Source: Symsagittifera roscoffensis (Eukaryota; Xenacoelomorpha; Acoela; Convolutidae). Taken from it: a stretch of 38,032 bases of DNA. Location: contig NW_026970743.1 of NCBI RefSeq assembly GCF_963678635.1, positions 1-38,032 of the forward strand, given 5' to 3'. A program made the translations under genes and the position numbers. Under the pieces are notes generated by a model. It searched no databases, was not told where the DNA came from, and worked only from the letters and a program-made list of their open reading frames with translations. Below, piece after piece: positions 1 to 11,035 of this stretch (its first letter is position 1; every line of letters starts with the position of its first letter).

Positions 1-12
1 CGATTCGCAAAG

Positions 13-256
13 ATGTTACTTGGTTATCGACGAATTGAGAAGTCTTCAAACTACCTTCAGAAGGTTACTCATTTGTTGGCCCGACGAACTATTTTGTTGA
101 TTATCATTTTCTGTCTATCCGGTAGCGGTGGTCGTGATCAAAACGGTGCCGTTAGCGGCGAACAAGAGTGCAAAAGTGGATGTAATGGGAACAATCGGGT
201 GCCTTTCATACCTCTGGACTACTTCAAAGAGATGCTTCCCCCTTCTGACCCAGAAG
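13..256 (+). CDS. Receptor 5' exon A1: signal peptide and start of Cys-loop channel subunit
   Basis: First coding exon of a pentameric ligand-gated ion-channel (Cys-loop) subunit. The ATG at 13 opens 81 codons: a basic N-terminus, a hydrophobic signal-peptide core (TILLIIIFCLSG, about residues 26-37), a low-complexity Gly/Asn linker, then PLDYFKEMLPP, which lines up with the PADYSKSVRP and PHDYNKSFRP stretches of the two other receptor exons at 18364 and 31751. It ends in phase 1 at GAAG|GTAAAC. The frame is open upstream of 13 to the window edge, so an earlier start cannot be excluded. The receptor identity comes from exon 636-773; this exon alone would not be diagnostic. The long n-region before the hydrophobic core (about 25 residues) is unusual for a signal peptide and may mean the true start is internal. 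Confidence 0.7.
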
Positions 257-635
257 GTAAACGCCCTGACCAGCTGTAGAAAATTAACAGAACATACATT
301 TATGCGGGATAATTCTGGCTCTAGGTCAAAATTTAGAGTTAATCGGAATCGAGTATTTCAAACGCAGCACAAATTTTAACCAAGTTTAGTGTGGCAATGT
401 TTCCTTGTTTTATGTATTGTGGGAGGGGGCAGTTACTAAGTCGACCTTCGATTCGGTCAAAAATGAGATTTTTAAATAACTTGATTTTGAAAAGTTATAT
501 TTATTATTCAAAAATTTAAATACGAAATTACTCTGTTTTTAATTTGAAGCCAATAACTGTACAAATTTAACAAAAAAAAACGACTTCAATTCAATAATTA
601 GTTAAAAATCTTGACCCCTCTGTCTCTCTGTTCAG
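257..635 (+). other. Short intron in receptor set A
   Basis: Phase-1 intron of 379 bp. The donor is AAG|GTAAAC and the acceptor is a pyrimidine-rich CTCTGTCTCTCTGTTCAG. Joining the flanks keeps the frame (…DPE-DEGG…). The receptor exons at 18364 and 31751 have uninterrupted coding sequence at the equivalent place, so this intron is specific to set A among the three. Confidence 0.75.
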
Positions 636-773
636 ATGAAGGTGGTGATGCAGATGGCGTGGATGTGCGACTGGCTATGACCATCCACTCTTTTGGACCT
701 GTGGATGAGAAAGATATGCGAGTGTGTGTAGAGGTCTATCTCAGACTGTACTGGACTGACTCCAGACTGAAGG
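636..773 (+). CDS. Receptor exon A2: N-terminal ligand-binding domain of Cys-loop channel
   Basis: Second coding exon, 138 nt, phase 1 to phase 1, flanked by TTCAG| and AAGG|GTGAGT. It encodes DEGGDADGVDVRLAMTIHSF followed by GPVDEKDMRVCVEVYLRLYW and TDSRLKG. The pattern SFGPVDEK-x2-RV-x5-YLR-x2-W-x2-xxRL matches the beta1-beta2 region of the Neur_chan_LBD family (compare glycine/GABA receptor INSFGSI…FLRQ.WNDPRL; from general knowledge of the family). The invariant Trp of beta2 is present. The next exon should carry the W-x-P-D block, but no such block is found in the window. The subunit class (anion or cation channel, ligand) cannot be told from this part. It is the most divergent of the three copies: VCVEVYLRLYW against VTTEIYLRFLW in the other two. 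Confidence 0.8.
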
Positions 774-1144
774 GTGAGTTAGTTTCAATCAGTTCTACTA
801 TTTGTTACTCTCAATTTTGAGTTAAACTGCGAATGACTTCCTGTTCCTGTCAAAAACGCGCCCTACTTGGTAAAAACAGCTGTAGTGCAAAGCAGGGATT
901 TTTGATTTTTAGGGCAGCAGTTAGTGATTGTTCCCTGCTTTTCAATTCTGTTTGCTAAATTTTTCAAAAAAAAAATCCCTTTTTGTACACTTTACGTCTA
1001 TTTTTGGCCGAGCAATCCGTATTTTTTTCCTCAAGTTTCACAACAGAGTCTTTTTGTGTTCAGGCAACGCTTTGAAAGCCTATGAGGTCGAGCTCAAAAA
1101 ATGGACCAAAAGTTCTGAACTTTTTGAAATCCGCCCTCCTCTCC
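774..1144. other. Spacer after receptor exon A2, possible old MITE relic
   Basis: No coding exon is recognised. The stretch from about 1064, with GAGGTCGAGCTCAAAAAATG, GGACC and TTTTTGAAATCCGCCCTCC, resembles the hAT-type MITE copy in the orientation seen at 14220-14310. The LTR element that follows appears to have landed inside that relic. Confidence 0.4.
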
Positions 1145-1148
1145 GCTT

Positions 1149-1577
1149 TATTCCAAATTAACTTGACTTAACTTATGGCGATCGACCAAATCGCAGCTAG
1201 TTAGAATAAGGGGTCCTTCTGAATGTTGTTAAGACTTTCCTATTCATATTCAACAGACAAACTTTCTTTCACTAGTAAATAAGTTCATTATTTCAAATAT
1301 AGGGGACACACATCACATAGAGAACATGGGTTGTTGGATATAGATTGATTTTGATAGTGATAGTTTTAGTGATGATTTGGTATAATTTCGCTTGGCTTAT
1401 ATACCGTACATTTTCATATTTTCAACATTCCATTTGTTGGTTAAACCAATCAGAAAGAGACAACTTATGTCGTAATGTTTGCTTTTGGTGATATTTTATC
1501 AACCGAGCAAACACATAACTTCAAACTAGCATATGGTAAAAGTTTAATAATTGTGTTTCTGATTTCAATTCAGAACA
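1149..1577 (-). repeat. 3' LTR (left copy on + strand)
   Basis: About 429 bp, aligned along its full length with 2821-3241. Landmarks shared by both copies on the + strand are TTATGGCGATCGACCAA, AATATAGGGGACACACATCA, TTGGATATAGATTGATTTTG, GGCTTATATACCGTACATTT and CAATTCAGAACA at the end. Read on the - strand it starts TGTTCTG. The AAATGTACGGTATATAAGCC stretch on the - strand contains a TATATAA that could be the LTR promoter TATA element. Confidence 0.85.
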
Positions 1578-1831
1578 TCCAACCATCCTATAGGGTGATT
1601 GTTAACGGCGATTTCAGCTTATAAAAAATTTAAAAGTACAATTTACAAAACATCGAAAAGTTTTAATAGAGTTTGCGTAAAGTTTTTTGTTTCCGATTTT
1701 GACAGTTTGCTCGTAAAATGGCGGCTTGTAGTGTAGTCGGTCGATGAATGACTGCTTGTAGTGTAGTCGATTCGTAGGATTGCGTCTTGTAGAAAAGGGG
1801 CATGTAGAGCAGAGCAGTGATTTGTAGAATT

Positions 1832-1990
1832 GCGGCGGCGGCCAAATCGCAGCTGGATCTTTTGAAGAAATATAACATCAAAAACATTTTAATCAAATTT
1901 GGTTTGGCAAATATATTTATCGGCAATACTGACCTATAATTGTAGAAGCAAATTTTGTAGAGTGGCGGCGGCGGCCAAACACAGTTGGAT
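1832..1990. repeat. Two GCGGCGGCGGCC-containing direct repeats inside LTR element
   Basis: GCGGCGGCGGCCAAATCGCA… (1832-1858) recurs as GGCGGCGGCGGCCAAACACA… (1963-1990); both are followed by G-x-TGGAT. The first also shares CCAAATCGCAGCT with the left LTR (around 1186-1198). In the AT-rich setting these GC triplet runs stand out. The intervening 1690-1830 stretch repeats CTTGTAGTGTAGTCG twice. Confidence 0.65.
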
Positions 1991-2647
1991 ATAATTGAAT
2001 ACAAAGTTTAAAAATAAAGGGACGGAGGTTAACAGATAATCTTGAAACTGATAGTTTCCTTCCAGCTGGGTTTTTAGGCTCAAATATTCATTAATGAGAT
2101 CCTTATTTTTTTCCCGGAGAGCTGTTATGGTTTTCTGCATTTGGTTCATACGATTTAAGTCGTTTATTTAATTCTTTTGCACTTGATCTGTGTAGGAGTC
2201 AAGGATTGGAGTTTGCATTTGGGCGGTTATAAAGGCTGCTGGAACACAAGTCTGTTGATGGGGGAGTTGTGGATTAACCAGACGGTAGGCATCGTTACCG
2301 TTTTGGTAAGAAGGATAGGCTTGTCTCTTAAATCGGTTAATAAAGGGAGAGAGCGCGTAGTTTAAACTGGTATCAAAATTTGGCGGTTTTCTGGGGTTGA
2401 GATTTTGTTCCTTTTCGACTTGGATCGCGATTTTTGGTTCAAGTTGTAGAGAGTTTGCTGATTGGTGAACTATTATGGTTTCAAAATCTAGGTGTTGCCG
2501 AGTTGAAGAAAAAGGGAGAGTTTTGGAAGGTCGGATAATAGCTTTTCTTTTTTGAATGCCATTAGAGTGTTTCACGTTTGGGGTTGTAAAACGGGTTTTC
2601 AATTTTGACTGATTAATCGGGTTGATTATTTTGGGTGGCATTTCCAT
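1934..2647 (-). pseudogene. Gag-like ORF of LTR element, split by one in-frame stop
   Basis: The first ATG in frame is at 2647 (MEMPPKIINP…); the frame is already open from about 2707 (PLEEDLLDFGNLLFLNDF…). It runs to a TAA at 2168-2170 and then continues in the same frame without another stop to 1934. The N-terminal half is basic and Pro/Asn/Gln-rich, fitting a nucleic-acid-binding Gag-type protein. After the stop comes a likely coiled coil (LNRMNQMQKTITALREKNKD…LINEYLSLKTQLEG) with leucine and isoleucine heptad spacing. No zinc knuckle or protease DSG/DTG motif is seen. Sole coding content of the retroelement, so Gag is the reasonable guess, but an env-like or captured ORF is possible. The Ala-rich tail (CLAAAAT) is read from a GC-rich repeat and may not be genuine protein. 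Confidence 0.5.
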
Positions 2648-2801
2648 AAAGTCATTTAAAAACAGCAGGTTTCCGAAATCAAGCAAGTCTTCTTCAAGTG
2701 GCGTTTAAACTTGATAATCTCAATTTTTTGAGATTTTGAAATTTTCAAGTTTTCAAATTTTTGAAAATCTTGATTGTGAGTGAATTTTTGGAACTTATGT
2801 G

Positions 2802-2818
2802 CCTCACTGGTCGCACCA
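2802..2818 (-). promoter_or_regulatory. Candidate primer-binding site of LTR element
   Basis: On the - strand, TGGTGCGACCAGTGAGG starts 3 nt inside the 5' LTR. The leading TGG would pair with a tRNA 3' CCA, as in most LTR retroelements. The tRNA cannot be named from the sequence. The position relative to the LTR end is what supports the call. Confidence 0.55.
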
Positions 2819-2820
2819 TA

Positions 2821-3241
2821 AATTCCAAACTAACTTGACTTAACTTATGGCGATCGACCAACTCGCAGCTAGTTAGAATAAGGGGTCTTTCTGAATGTTG
2901 TTAAGACTTTCTTATCATTATTCAACGACAAAGTTTCTTTCACTCGTAAATAATTTTCTTATTTCAAATATAGGGGACACACATCAAATATAGAACAAGG
3001 GTTATTGGATATAGATTGATTTTGATAGTGATAGTGATTGTAATGATTTGGTATATTTTCGCTTGGCTTATATACCGTACATTTTCATATTTCCAACATT
3101 CCATCTGTTGGTTAAACCAATCAGAGAGAGACAACATATGTCGTAATGTTTGCTTTTGGTGATATTTTATCAACCGAGCAAACACATAACTTGCATATGG
3201 TAAAAGTTTAAGAATTGTGTTTCTGATATCAATTCAGAACA
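2821..3241 (-). repeat. 5' LTR (right copy on + strand)
   Basis: About 421 bp, homologous to 1149-1577. It starts on the - strand at 3241 with TGTTCTGAATTG, directly after the GCTT target duplication (3242-3245). Its inner end is near GTTTGGAAT, three bases before the candidate primer-binding site. It lacks a few bases found in the other LTR (for example around ACTTCAAACTAGCATATGG, which is ACTTGCATATGG here). Confidence 0.85.
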
Positions 3242-3245
3242 GCTT

Positions 3246-6200
3246 GAAGAGAAATTTTTATAAATTACGGGGTTCTTGCGATTATCCATCATTGGTTTCA
3301 GGACTGCTGGTATCAGGACCACACTCGCTCAATGTTCCACCTGTCTGGCAGTTTTTCGAGATAGATCAGATAAAATTACGGAAAAATAGCTACGAAAAAA
3401 AATGATAAAGCTACGAGTGGAAAGACGGTTTTAAAATTGAGTTTTTCCCCTGACTTTAAATTGGTTATTAAGTTATACCAAGTACCAAGGTATATATTGA
3501 TATTTTTTAAGGAATCATTTCGGACAAAAATACCTCGCCGCTGGCCTAAATTGTTTGAACGAAACACTGAAAACCTTAAACTCTTAACCTTTTTCTCATG
3601 TTTGGCCAACTTTACATCAGAAAGATATTCACAAATTAAACCTAATTTCTAAAGTTATTTTTTGATTACAGACAATATAACCTTCATTATTTTCTTTCAA
3701 ATTTTCTAAATCTGATTTTTCTAGTAGTAACATTGTCATCTTTATGTAGCGTTCCAAATTTGATTTATGCGTGAGCCTGAATTAACAAAACGAGCAAAAA
3801 ACTCTTTCGGAATGAACTATTGTGGACAAAATTGGCAAAAACCATGGCTTCATTTCATTTTCAGGTTTCAATCGTTTTTTTTTCGGGTAAAATAAATCAA
3901 TATTTAAGTTTGCATTTCTACAGAAGACAAGCATTTACTGAATTTTGCTAACTACCCTCGTCTTAGTTTAGTAAACAATCATTTTCCATAGTGCTCTCAA
4001 TCAACAAAAAAGCATGTTAAATTGATTAAAAATTTTCTGAAAATGTTTTTAAAATACATTTTAAGTTTCTGTTTTCATGGAAAAAAACTCATCGCACATT
4101 TTTTTTATGCGAAAATTGTAAGCTCAATCTTTTTTAATCCAAATATAAAAAATTGCATTATTATAATAACAATATGACTTTAACGCTTTCAAAAAGACAG
4201 GAAATGTTTTAAAAACTTCTAAAATATTTTTTTAATGAAAACCAGCTTTTCATTGACTTCATGCATGGAATGGTATGATAAAATGTATTGTATGGAAGTA
4301 AAACCCCGATGTTTTAATTGCAGACATGAAACTTTTCTGACTAAAATTTCTTAACGGTTTTGCTAATTTAATGTTTTGTTGCCGAGTTTTGTGAATAGTT
4401 TTGCAGTTATTGTTTCCGTTCAGGTAATTAAACAAACAGTGCTTCCTCAGACCGAAGTAATTAGAATTATTTGAAAGTTCACATTTCGTCCATTAGCTGC
4501 CACTTTTTACTCCAATTTCAACCCCTGAATCATTATTTTACTGCTCAAATTGTATGTTAATTCAACCTCAACTCTGTTTTCTGTCCCACCTTTGTACTAT
4601 TTTGAGATATTCAAATTTGGTGACGGACCCTAAAAATTTTCTCATACCCAAGATTGGCGAAAAATATATATTTTTTACGTTTTTGATAGATCGAACCATA
4701 ATTTTTCTCTTTTTTCAAACTAGCAAGTTAAACAAAACATAACTTAAAATTGTGGAATCTTTCATGGGCGAAGGACCGAATAAGCGAAAATATGAATCAG
4801 CCAATCAGATTTCAGCATTTCAAAATTTGGCAAGAAAGCGTGAAAGTCTCACAGCACGTAAACATTTCCAGGGACTTAAAAGAAATTTCGGTCGAAAAAA
4901 AAACGGCAGAAGTATGAAAAAATTTCAAATTGTCACTGACCGCCGGTGGATTGAAACAAATTTTGTTTTTCAAGAGTTTCGTTATAAAACCAGCAAAATA
5001 CTGCTTCATTAAATTTCTTTTAGTTGAACAGCAATTGATTCATTTTAATGACTGACTTTCGACAGTTTTTGTTCTCGGTCCTTTGTCCATGAGAATAGCC
5101 CTTAAAATGAACAAAAAAGTCTCAACAATTTAAAAATTAGCAGTAAAAATTACCTGGATTTTTACAAGACAAAACAAATATCATTTAAAACGTCATCTTT
5201 TTAACGTTATTTGATAGACAACCATGAAAACATCAAGAGCCATGTGAGATAACATTTTTTCGATGCCAAAATTAAATATATAATTTTTTCAAAACTATTC
5301 GCTTGTTGTGATCTAAAAGTTTTTTTTTCAAAAATTGTCACTGCAAGTAATTAACGTACTTTATAATTTGGGTAAAAAAACCTGGAAAGCTATTTTTATG
5401 TTTCTGTACAATGGTAATTACTAAGACTTTCAAAGAAAATGATGAAACATTTTTGTTCTAGGCGGTTTTTTCTCAAGACATTTTTCGATTCTTAACTAGC
5501 ATTTTTAGAATGAGTGTTTTGAATAATCTGAAACCTTTTGATGTCCTGAGCTCCAAATTAAAAAGAATTCACCTGCAATCATTTTTTTGCTACATGTTTT
5601 TAATTTTGTAAAATGCCAGTTCACAAATTTCGGATAATTAAAGCGCGGTGCATTTTGTCTTATCAAACTCTAAGCGGCTACCCTAATCGTTCCACTGAGA
5701 ACCGAGGTCCAAAATATGGTTGTCAGATACAGCGTTCAAAACACTATACTTCATATAGCGCATTTGAGAAATTGAAAAAAAAATTTTTTTCTAAATATTT
5801 TGTTTACCTTATTTGAACACTTTTTAAATTTTTGATTTGAAGCTTGAGTGATCAAAACAGCTTGTCATACATTTTTTTCTTCTATTTTCATGGAACTCCA
5901 TACGTTCAGAAAATTGCATCGAAAATTTTTTAAAATTACTTGGTTAGCTTGTTTCAATAAATTAATTTTTTATAACTCGTAGTTTTTCCTCTTTTTTACG
6001 TGTTTTGAGCGAAGTTACAATGACTAAGATTTTTCCGATAAAAGAAAACGCTTAAGTAAAGAGGCAAGAGTTGCATAGTTAAAAGCGTTTAACAGTATGC
6101 TATGTAACTTGATCTATGGCATTTCATACAATACTTGAAAAAATTTCACCTCAATACTTGTTTATATACGTCTAAAAAAATTCTATTTAGAAGAACTTAG

Positions 6201-9200
6201 TGCGTGAAAACCGTCACCTTTTTCTGACTTGTAATATAGGTTCAAAATGTATCTTAAAAACAAAAAAAATGAGAGCTGTGACTGCCCGAGAAATGAAGGT
6301 AGCGGTTTTTTTCAAAAATTCCGGACTAAAAAGTTATGGACAACAATTTACAATTATGTTTGCTTTGAATTTTTCAAGAATGTTTGTTCGATCATAGAAA
6401 TAACTTTGCATCCAAAAAAAAGTTCTTAGTTTTTTGACTTTAAAGTTAGGAGTTTTTGGTAATCATGTAAATCAATGCTTATAATACAGTTTTAAAACTA
6501 AGAAATTGTATAAAATGCTTTTTTTCTTTTGACTCTATGTATGGATTTGAATGATAAACTTTATTTGTATTGAGTTACATGATAAGCTTTTTTCTTGTAT
6601 GGAGGTCAACATGGGAAGACGTTAAAGGTCAGTTGGAACGAGCACGGTTTTTCCTTGATATTAACTGCCTTGTTTATTGTTTTTGAACACTGTAAAGTTT
6701 ATGTGTGTTAGAACTTTTTCAGGAGGAAGGATATTTTAGGGGGGTGGATGCTAGATTTACTCAAACTGAGTTTTTTCAGCCAATGAAATACAGGTATTCT
6801 GCATTCCTCTCTACAAAAAAAACGGGGCTGAATGATCTTTACTTGATCTATATTTGAGACAGAATGCTAATTTGATCCTATGAGGTTTTTAGTAAGTCAG
6901 AAGTAATAATACTCGTTCCCCTAAATTTTTTTCTCTTTTAAAATTAAAGCTTTTCTATGATTGTTGAAGTGTCATTTAAATCCGTTTGAATCAATCAAAA
7001 CAGAGAACGTTCCAAACTCGGCGTGAGATGGTAAATTTGGCATATTTTGCACGATAACCCTGCAAGAAATTTATTTTCTCCCGGAATCGGAACTTTACAG
7101 TCAGAGGGGATTAAAAGTTTTGTTAGTGGACTCAGCGATGGTCGCAGTGGGCCCAAAACCACGACCGAGAGTTATAAAAATCCTATGCTATTTAGATTTC
7201 CGAAAAAAAAATCAATTAAAAAAGAAACGATAAAATGAAAGGTAAGATATAAAGCTAAAAAGTTACAGCATTACTCGGCCAGGTCCAGTGGTGGACCTTG
7301 GATTTTTTGAGAAGTTCTGTCAATCAAAAATCGATCTCGTATAATAGTACCGTAGGGGGCCTAAAAACAATTTTTATACCCGCGTGAAACGCTCAGCTCC
7401 TGAAAGAAATTTGTGAAAGTCCATGAAAAATTACTTGGTACTCTGAGATTTTTGAGGGAAGTTATTTTTTGTATGGCAAAGCAGAGAATAGGTCAACAAG
7501 CAACCATTATGTACCAAAAAAAGCACAGATTTATTGCCTCATTGAGGTGATATTCTGGCAGTTTTTGTTGTTCTGACGCTGGCGAGCAAAATGTACCAGG
7601 TGAAATAACTTTTCTTAATTTTGAGCACGTACTGTTTTAATGAGAATTCACTATCTTTCATTTACTTTTCTTGCCCTGAAGAGGAGCTATCGTCATTTGT
7701 TCTCCTCTATTCATTTTGCTGTAAATCATTCTTTAATTCAATTTTATCATCACCCGCAGGTCATTTTCATCAACCAAAACTATATTGACTTTCTATCACA
7801 GTTGAGAGTGCTCTTCGGACCTTTGAAAGTGAGGAGGAACCTTGTCTTTGGGTTTATTTTAATCGTTAAGTTCTTTTCATGCAAAGTCAGGTGCCAGAAG
7901 TAATTATCTGAAGGATAGAGGGAATGTTTCCAAGGATATATCAAACTAAAGCATTCATAACTTTGATAGATATATCAAAAGTTCTACAAATGTTTCACAT
8001 TTTCAAAAAAAAGTTCTCAGTTTGCAGTTTTTCTTAGTTTCTCAGTTTTAAACTTTTGATGTTTATTCTAATTTCGAGGGATTACAGCGGGCGAGCGAGA
8101 CGCATAAACCATATATTGAAAAAGTAGTTCTTGAAATTGTAAGCATCATTTTCACAGTTTTAAAACTTCAAAAAATATCCTCAAAAAGAACGTAACTGAA
8201 AAAAAATCAATTTTGTTATGAATTTCAACCATAGTTTTTGTTTTGAAACCGGTAAAAAACTTTCCACACTAAAATTTATCTTGTCTTTTTTCTTTCAACA
8301 CTTGAAAACTTACAATCTTTATAATTATTTAAAGAAAAGATTGGATTTTATTTTCACTGTCGAAAACTTCTGTGTTTATGGTTCACAGACGTCCCGAAAA
8401 AAGCACAGAATTTATTGTCTCATTTTTGGCTTTTCATGAAATAAATTATGAGCTCTTTCCAAACACTGAAATGTGACACTGAAAGTTGCCTATTGTAAAC
8501 TATCGTAAACTGATTACTTTGAATAGTGAGATGTTCAAAAACACTTCTGGAACAAGATCTTTTAACTAAAATAAAAAATAAACTAGGTAATTAAAATGAA
8601 TAAAGTTAAGATTGAATTTAAATTGAAAAAAAAACATCAAAAAGTTCCATAAATTTCAGCACTGATTCGAAAGGACACAATTTTTGGCAGCTAGTATAAA
8701 AGTCTCAATTAACAGTCTAAAGATCTCAATTGAAGTTTTTCATTTCTAATGTCGGAACATTTTGTACTCCTAGCTCAGCATTCGGCTATCTTTGCTTGTT
8801 TAAACTTCGGTTATTTCAAAAGTTAAAAGCGGCTGATATGTAATTAAGATTGAAACTGAGTCGAGCAAATTGAACATTTTTTCTGGATCGAGGAAGGCGA
8901 AAAGTTTCAAAGTTTGGTCAAAAATGTCTTAAAATACTGAAGTGTGGTCGAGACGGTCAAGTTATACCACTTTTTGGTCAAGGAAGGTAACACAAAAAGC
9001 GAGTACCTGGCCCCATAAACCGAACACTCACTAAAACAGTTCACTAAAATAAACTAACTATTTCAAAGCATATGTGTAGAGCTTGAATCTAATTACAACT
9101 TTTCTGTTCAAAAACATTAGCTTTCAACCTTCTCATTGAGTCCAATGGACGTAGATTGATCTTTTGCAGGTATTTACACTTGCGAAAGCAAGTGTCTGGT

Positions 9201-10263
9201 AATCGGGAACTATACTTTTTTTCCAGGTGAAAAGTTTTTCTTGCAAATCTTACTTGTTTTTCTTACTTTTAGGTTCGTTCCTACTCAGGTTCGTTCCTAC
9301 TTAGGTTAAAGGTATTGCTTATCGCCGTCGACTTTTCATCTTACGGCTATGAGCCCAAGTCCCGGCCGGAACTTGCTTTTCTTTTCAGCATAAAAACAAT
9401 TGCAATTTTGTTCCTGCAAATAGTGAATTGTCCTACTTTCGTTTATCTGCTCAACTTTTTTTAACTATGTTGCCAGATCACGGATTTTTCTTGTGCCTTA
9501 AAAAACTTTCTTTGTAGTTGCAAGATTTGTTCAATGTAGTTTCAGGGAACTTGATTTTTTTTAGAACCTTTTAATAAAGCTAATTTTTCTAGGTCAACTG
9601 GTGTCTGCTCTAAGGTTGTGGGCTTTGTTACACCACGGATTGTGCTTGTGCTGTAGGCAACTTTCATTTTAGTTGCAAGTGAAAGCATTGTTTATTGTAG
9701 TTTCAGGAAAGACTTGAACCTTTTCAACTTTTTCAAACAAATTACCTCTTTTTTGGCCCTACTTGCCTGCATAAAGATTGTCTGCTTTGTTTCCTCTTCG
9801 TAAACTTTTTTTCTCTCTGTTGCTAATTTGATATTCAAATGTCTGGCATCTTTGCCTAAAATGAACTTCTCTCGAAAATTTTGGTTGACCTGGTTGTTTC
9901 CAACATTTTTCATGTTTGTGTTGCTTCGAGTCGCCTCTGTGTGCATTAGTTTCATTAAACAAATTTCAACCTATCAACACTTGAAAGCTTCAATAGCGGC
10001 AGACGTACTAGTTCTTTTTGGTAGTTTCTTTTTCTAACTAACATTTTTTGGTAGTTTTTTATATCATTTTTTCTGATCTGCCTACTGCGCTGTTGATGAA
10101 TATGCGACCGGAAGCTAGTGCTTACCTTACTGCCACCCCTCTTCGCCTCCTAAAGCCCATCTATATCAATCAATACTCTTTGGAAATCAAATATGATAAT
10201 CGTTAATGCAAGCTTCAATCGACATTTTACAGATAATTCCGATTAACAGATAGTTCCTATATA
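3246..10263. other. Long gene-free AT-rich spacer (intron or intergenic)
   Basis: About 7 kb with many T and A runs. All open frames are short, Lys/Phe/Asn-rich and lack splice-bounded conserved motifs. No W-x-P-D, Cys-loop or transmembrane exon of the receptor family is seen. Small structures noted: a hairpin GGTCCAGTGGTGGACC near 7282; a hairpin ACACTTGCGAAAGCAAGTGT near 9176; and a direct repeat AGGTTCGTTCCTACT(C/T) twice at 9272-9302. A slightly richer patch at 7050-7180 encodes nothing recognisable. Confidence 0.6.
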
Positions 10264-10490
10264 GGAAAACTTGGCAACTTTTTGAGAAAATGTTCACAGA
10301 TATTTTTGCGATGCTCACAGCAAGTTTCAGAAAGCGAGGAAACATAAGTAATTGAATGTGCGGCTTTTTGACAATATATACATTGTCAGAAAGCCGCACA
10401 TTCAATTACTTATGTTTCCTCGCTTTCTGAAACTTCTGTGAGCATCGCAAAAATATATGTGAACTTTTCTCAATAAGTTGCCAATTTCCA
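10264..10490. repeat. Near-perfect long inverted repeat (fold-back hairpin)
   Basis: Arms of about 110 bp (10264-10375 and 10382-10489) are nearly perfect reverse complements around a 6-nt loop (ATATAC). Examples: GAAAGCGAGGAAACATAAGT on the left pairs with ACTTATGTTTCCTCGCTTTC on the right, and GCGATGCTCACAG pairs with CTGTGAGCATCGC. A few bulges occur, such as CAGCAAGTTTC against GAAACTTCTG. A transcript would fold into a long double-stranded RNA. It could be a fold-back or MITE-type element or an inverted duplication; no target duplication was found. Confidence 0.9.
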
Positions 10491-10837
10491 ACCTCATTTG
10501 AATAATTGACAAAATAACTAGTGAGATAAAATTGAAATAAAAAACTAAGCCAACTTTGAATTGCCTGCCAATTTGAAATAATTGCCAAATTAAAACTGTC
10601 AAAATATTGGAATCGTTTATGTTAGACACGCCATTAGGCTTCCCTTACACTGTACACATTCAATCGTTATAAGTGCATTTGAAACGTTCCCAACTGGCAA
10701 ACACTTCGACTAACTCGCCACCTAAAGGGCTCTACTTTGGTATTGTTTTATGGCTTCCATTGTAGGCTGAATAAGCTTAAAATTGTTCTGAAAGTATCTC
10801 CGGTCACAATTGATACTACTTTACAAAGGGAAAAAAT

Positions 10838-10886
10838 GATCCGTCCCTACCTTAAAAAATGAGCCCTAGATCCGTCCCTACCTTAA
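10838..10886. repeat. Direct repeat GATCCGTCCCTACCTTAA x2
   Basis: An 18-bp sequence occurs at 10838-10855 and 10869-10886 with a 31-bp period. CCCTAGATCCGTCCCT resembles the terminal CTAAATCCGCCCCTG of the hAT MITE at 24983-25426, so it may be a decayed end of that family. Confidence 0.6.
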
Positions 10887-11035
10887 GTTGACAAAAAATA
10901 TACTCGATTGCTTGACAAATTTACAATTTTTTCCGCGGTTTCATTTTTATATAAAAAGTAGAACGGCTGAAGAACTTTTTTAAAAACGACAAGTTTTCTG
11001 TGAAATTTTTTCAAGGTTTGCTTTGAAGGTTATTA

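Larger units (their letters stand above)
1149..3241 (-). mobile_element. Compact non-autonomous LTR retrotransposon
   Basis: Two direct repeats of about 425 bp (1149-1577 and about 2821-3241) enclose a 1.24-kb internal region. On the - strand each LTR starts TGTTCTGAATTG. The flanks carry a 4-bp duplication GCTT at 1145-1148 and 3242-3245, as expected of a retroviral-type integrase. A candidate primer-binding site lies a few bases inside the 5' LTR at 2818-2802. A broken ORF of about 250 codons reads on the - strand. There is no protease, reverse transcriptase or integrase, so the element depends on enzymes made elsewhere (TRIM/LARD-like). The LTRs differ at scattered bases and by small indels (for example GATAGTTTTAGTGATG against GATAGTGATTGTAATG), so the insertion is not very recent. 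Boundaries are certain to within 1-2 bp at the 3241/1577 ends and about 3 bp at the other ends, where the copies diverge. Confidence 0.85.

Noticed and set aside
7640-7903. 87-codon frame containing LFGPLKVRRNLVFG, superficially like the receptor SFGPVDEK…RV core
   Set aside because: The surrounding residues do not follow the family pattern (no YLR-x2-W, no DY motif, no aligned donor), and the codons do not align with the three genuine exons.
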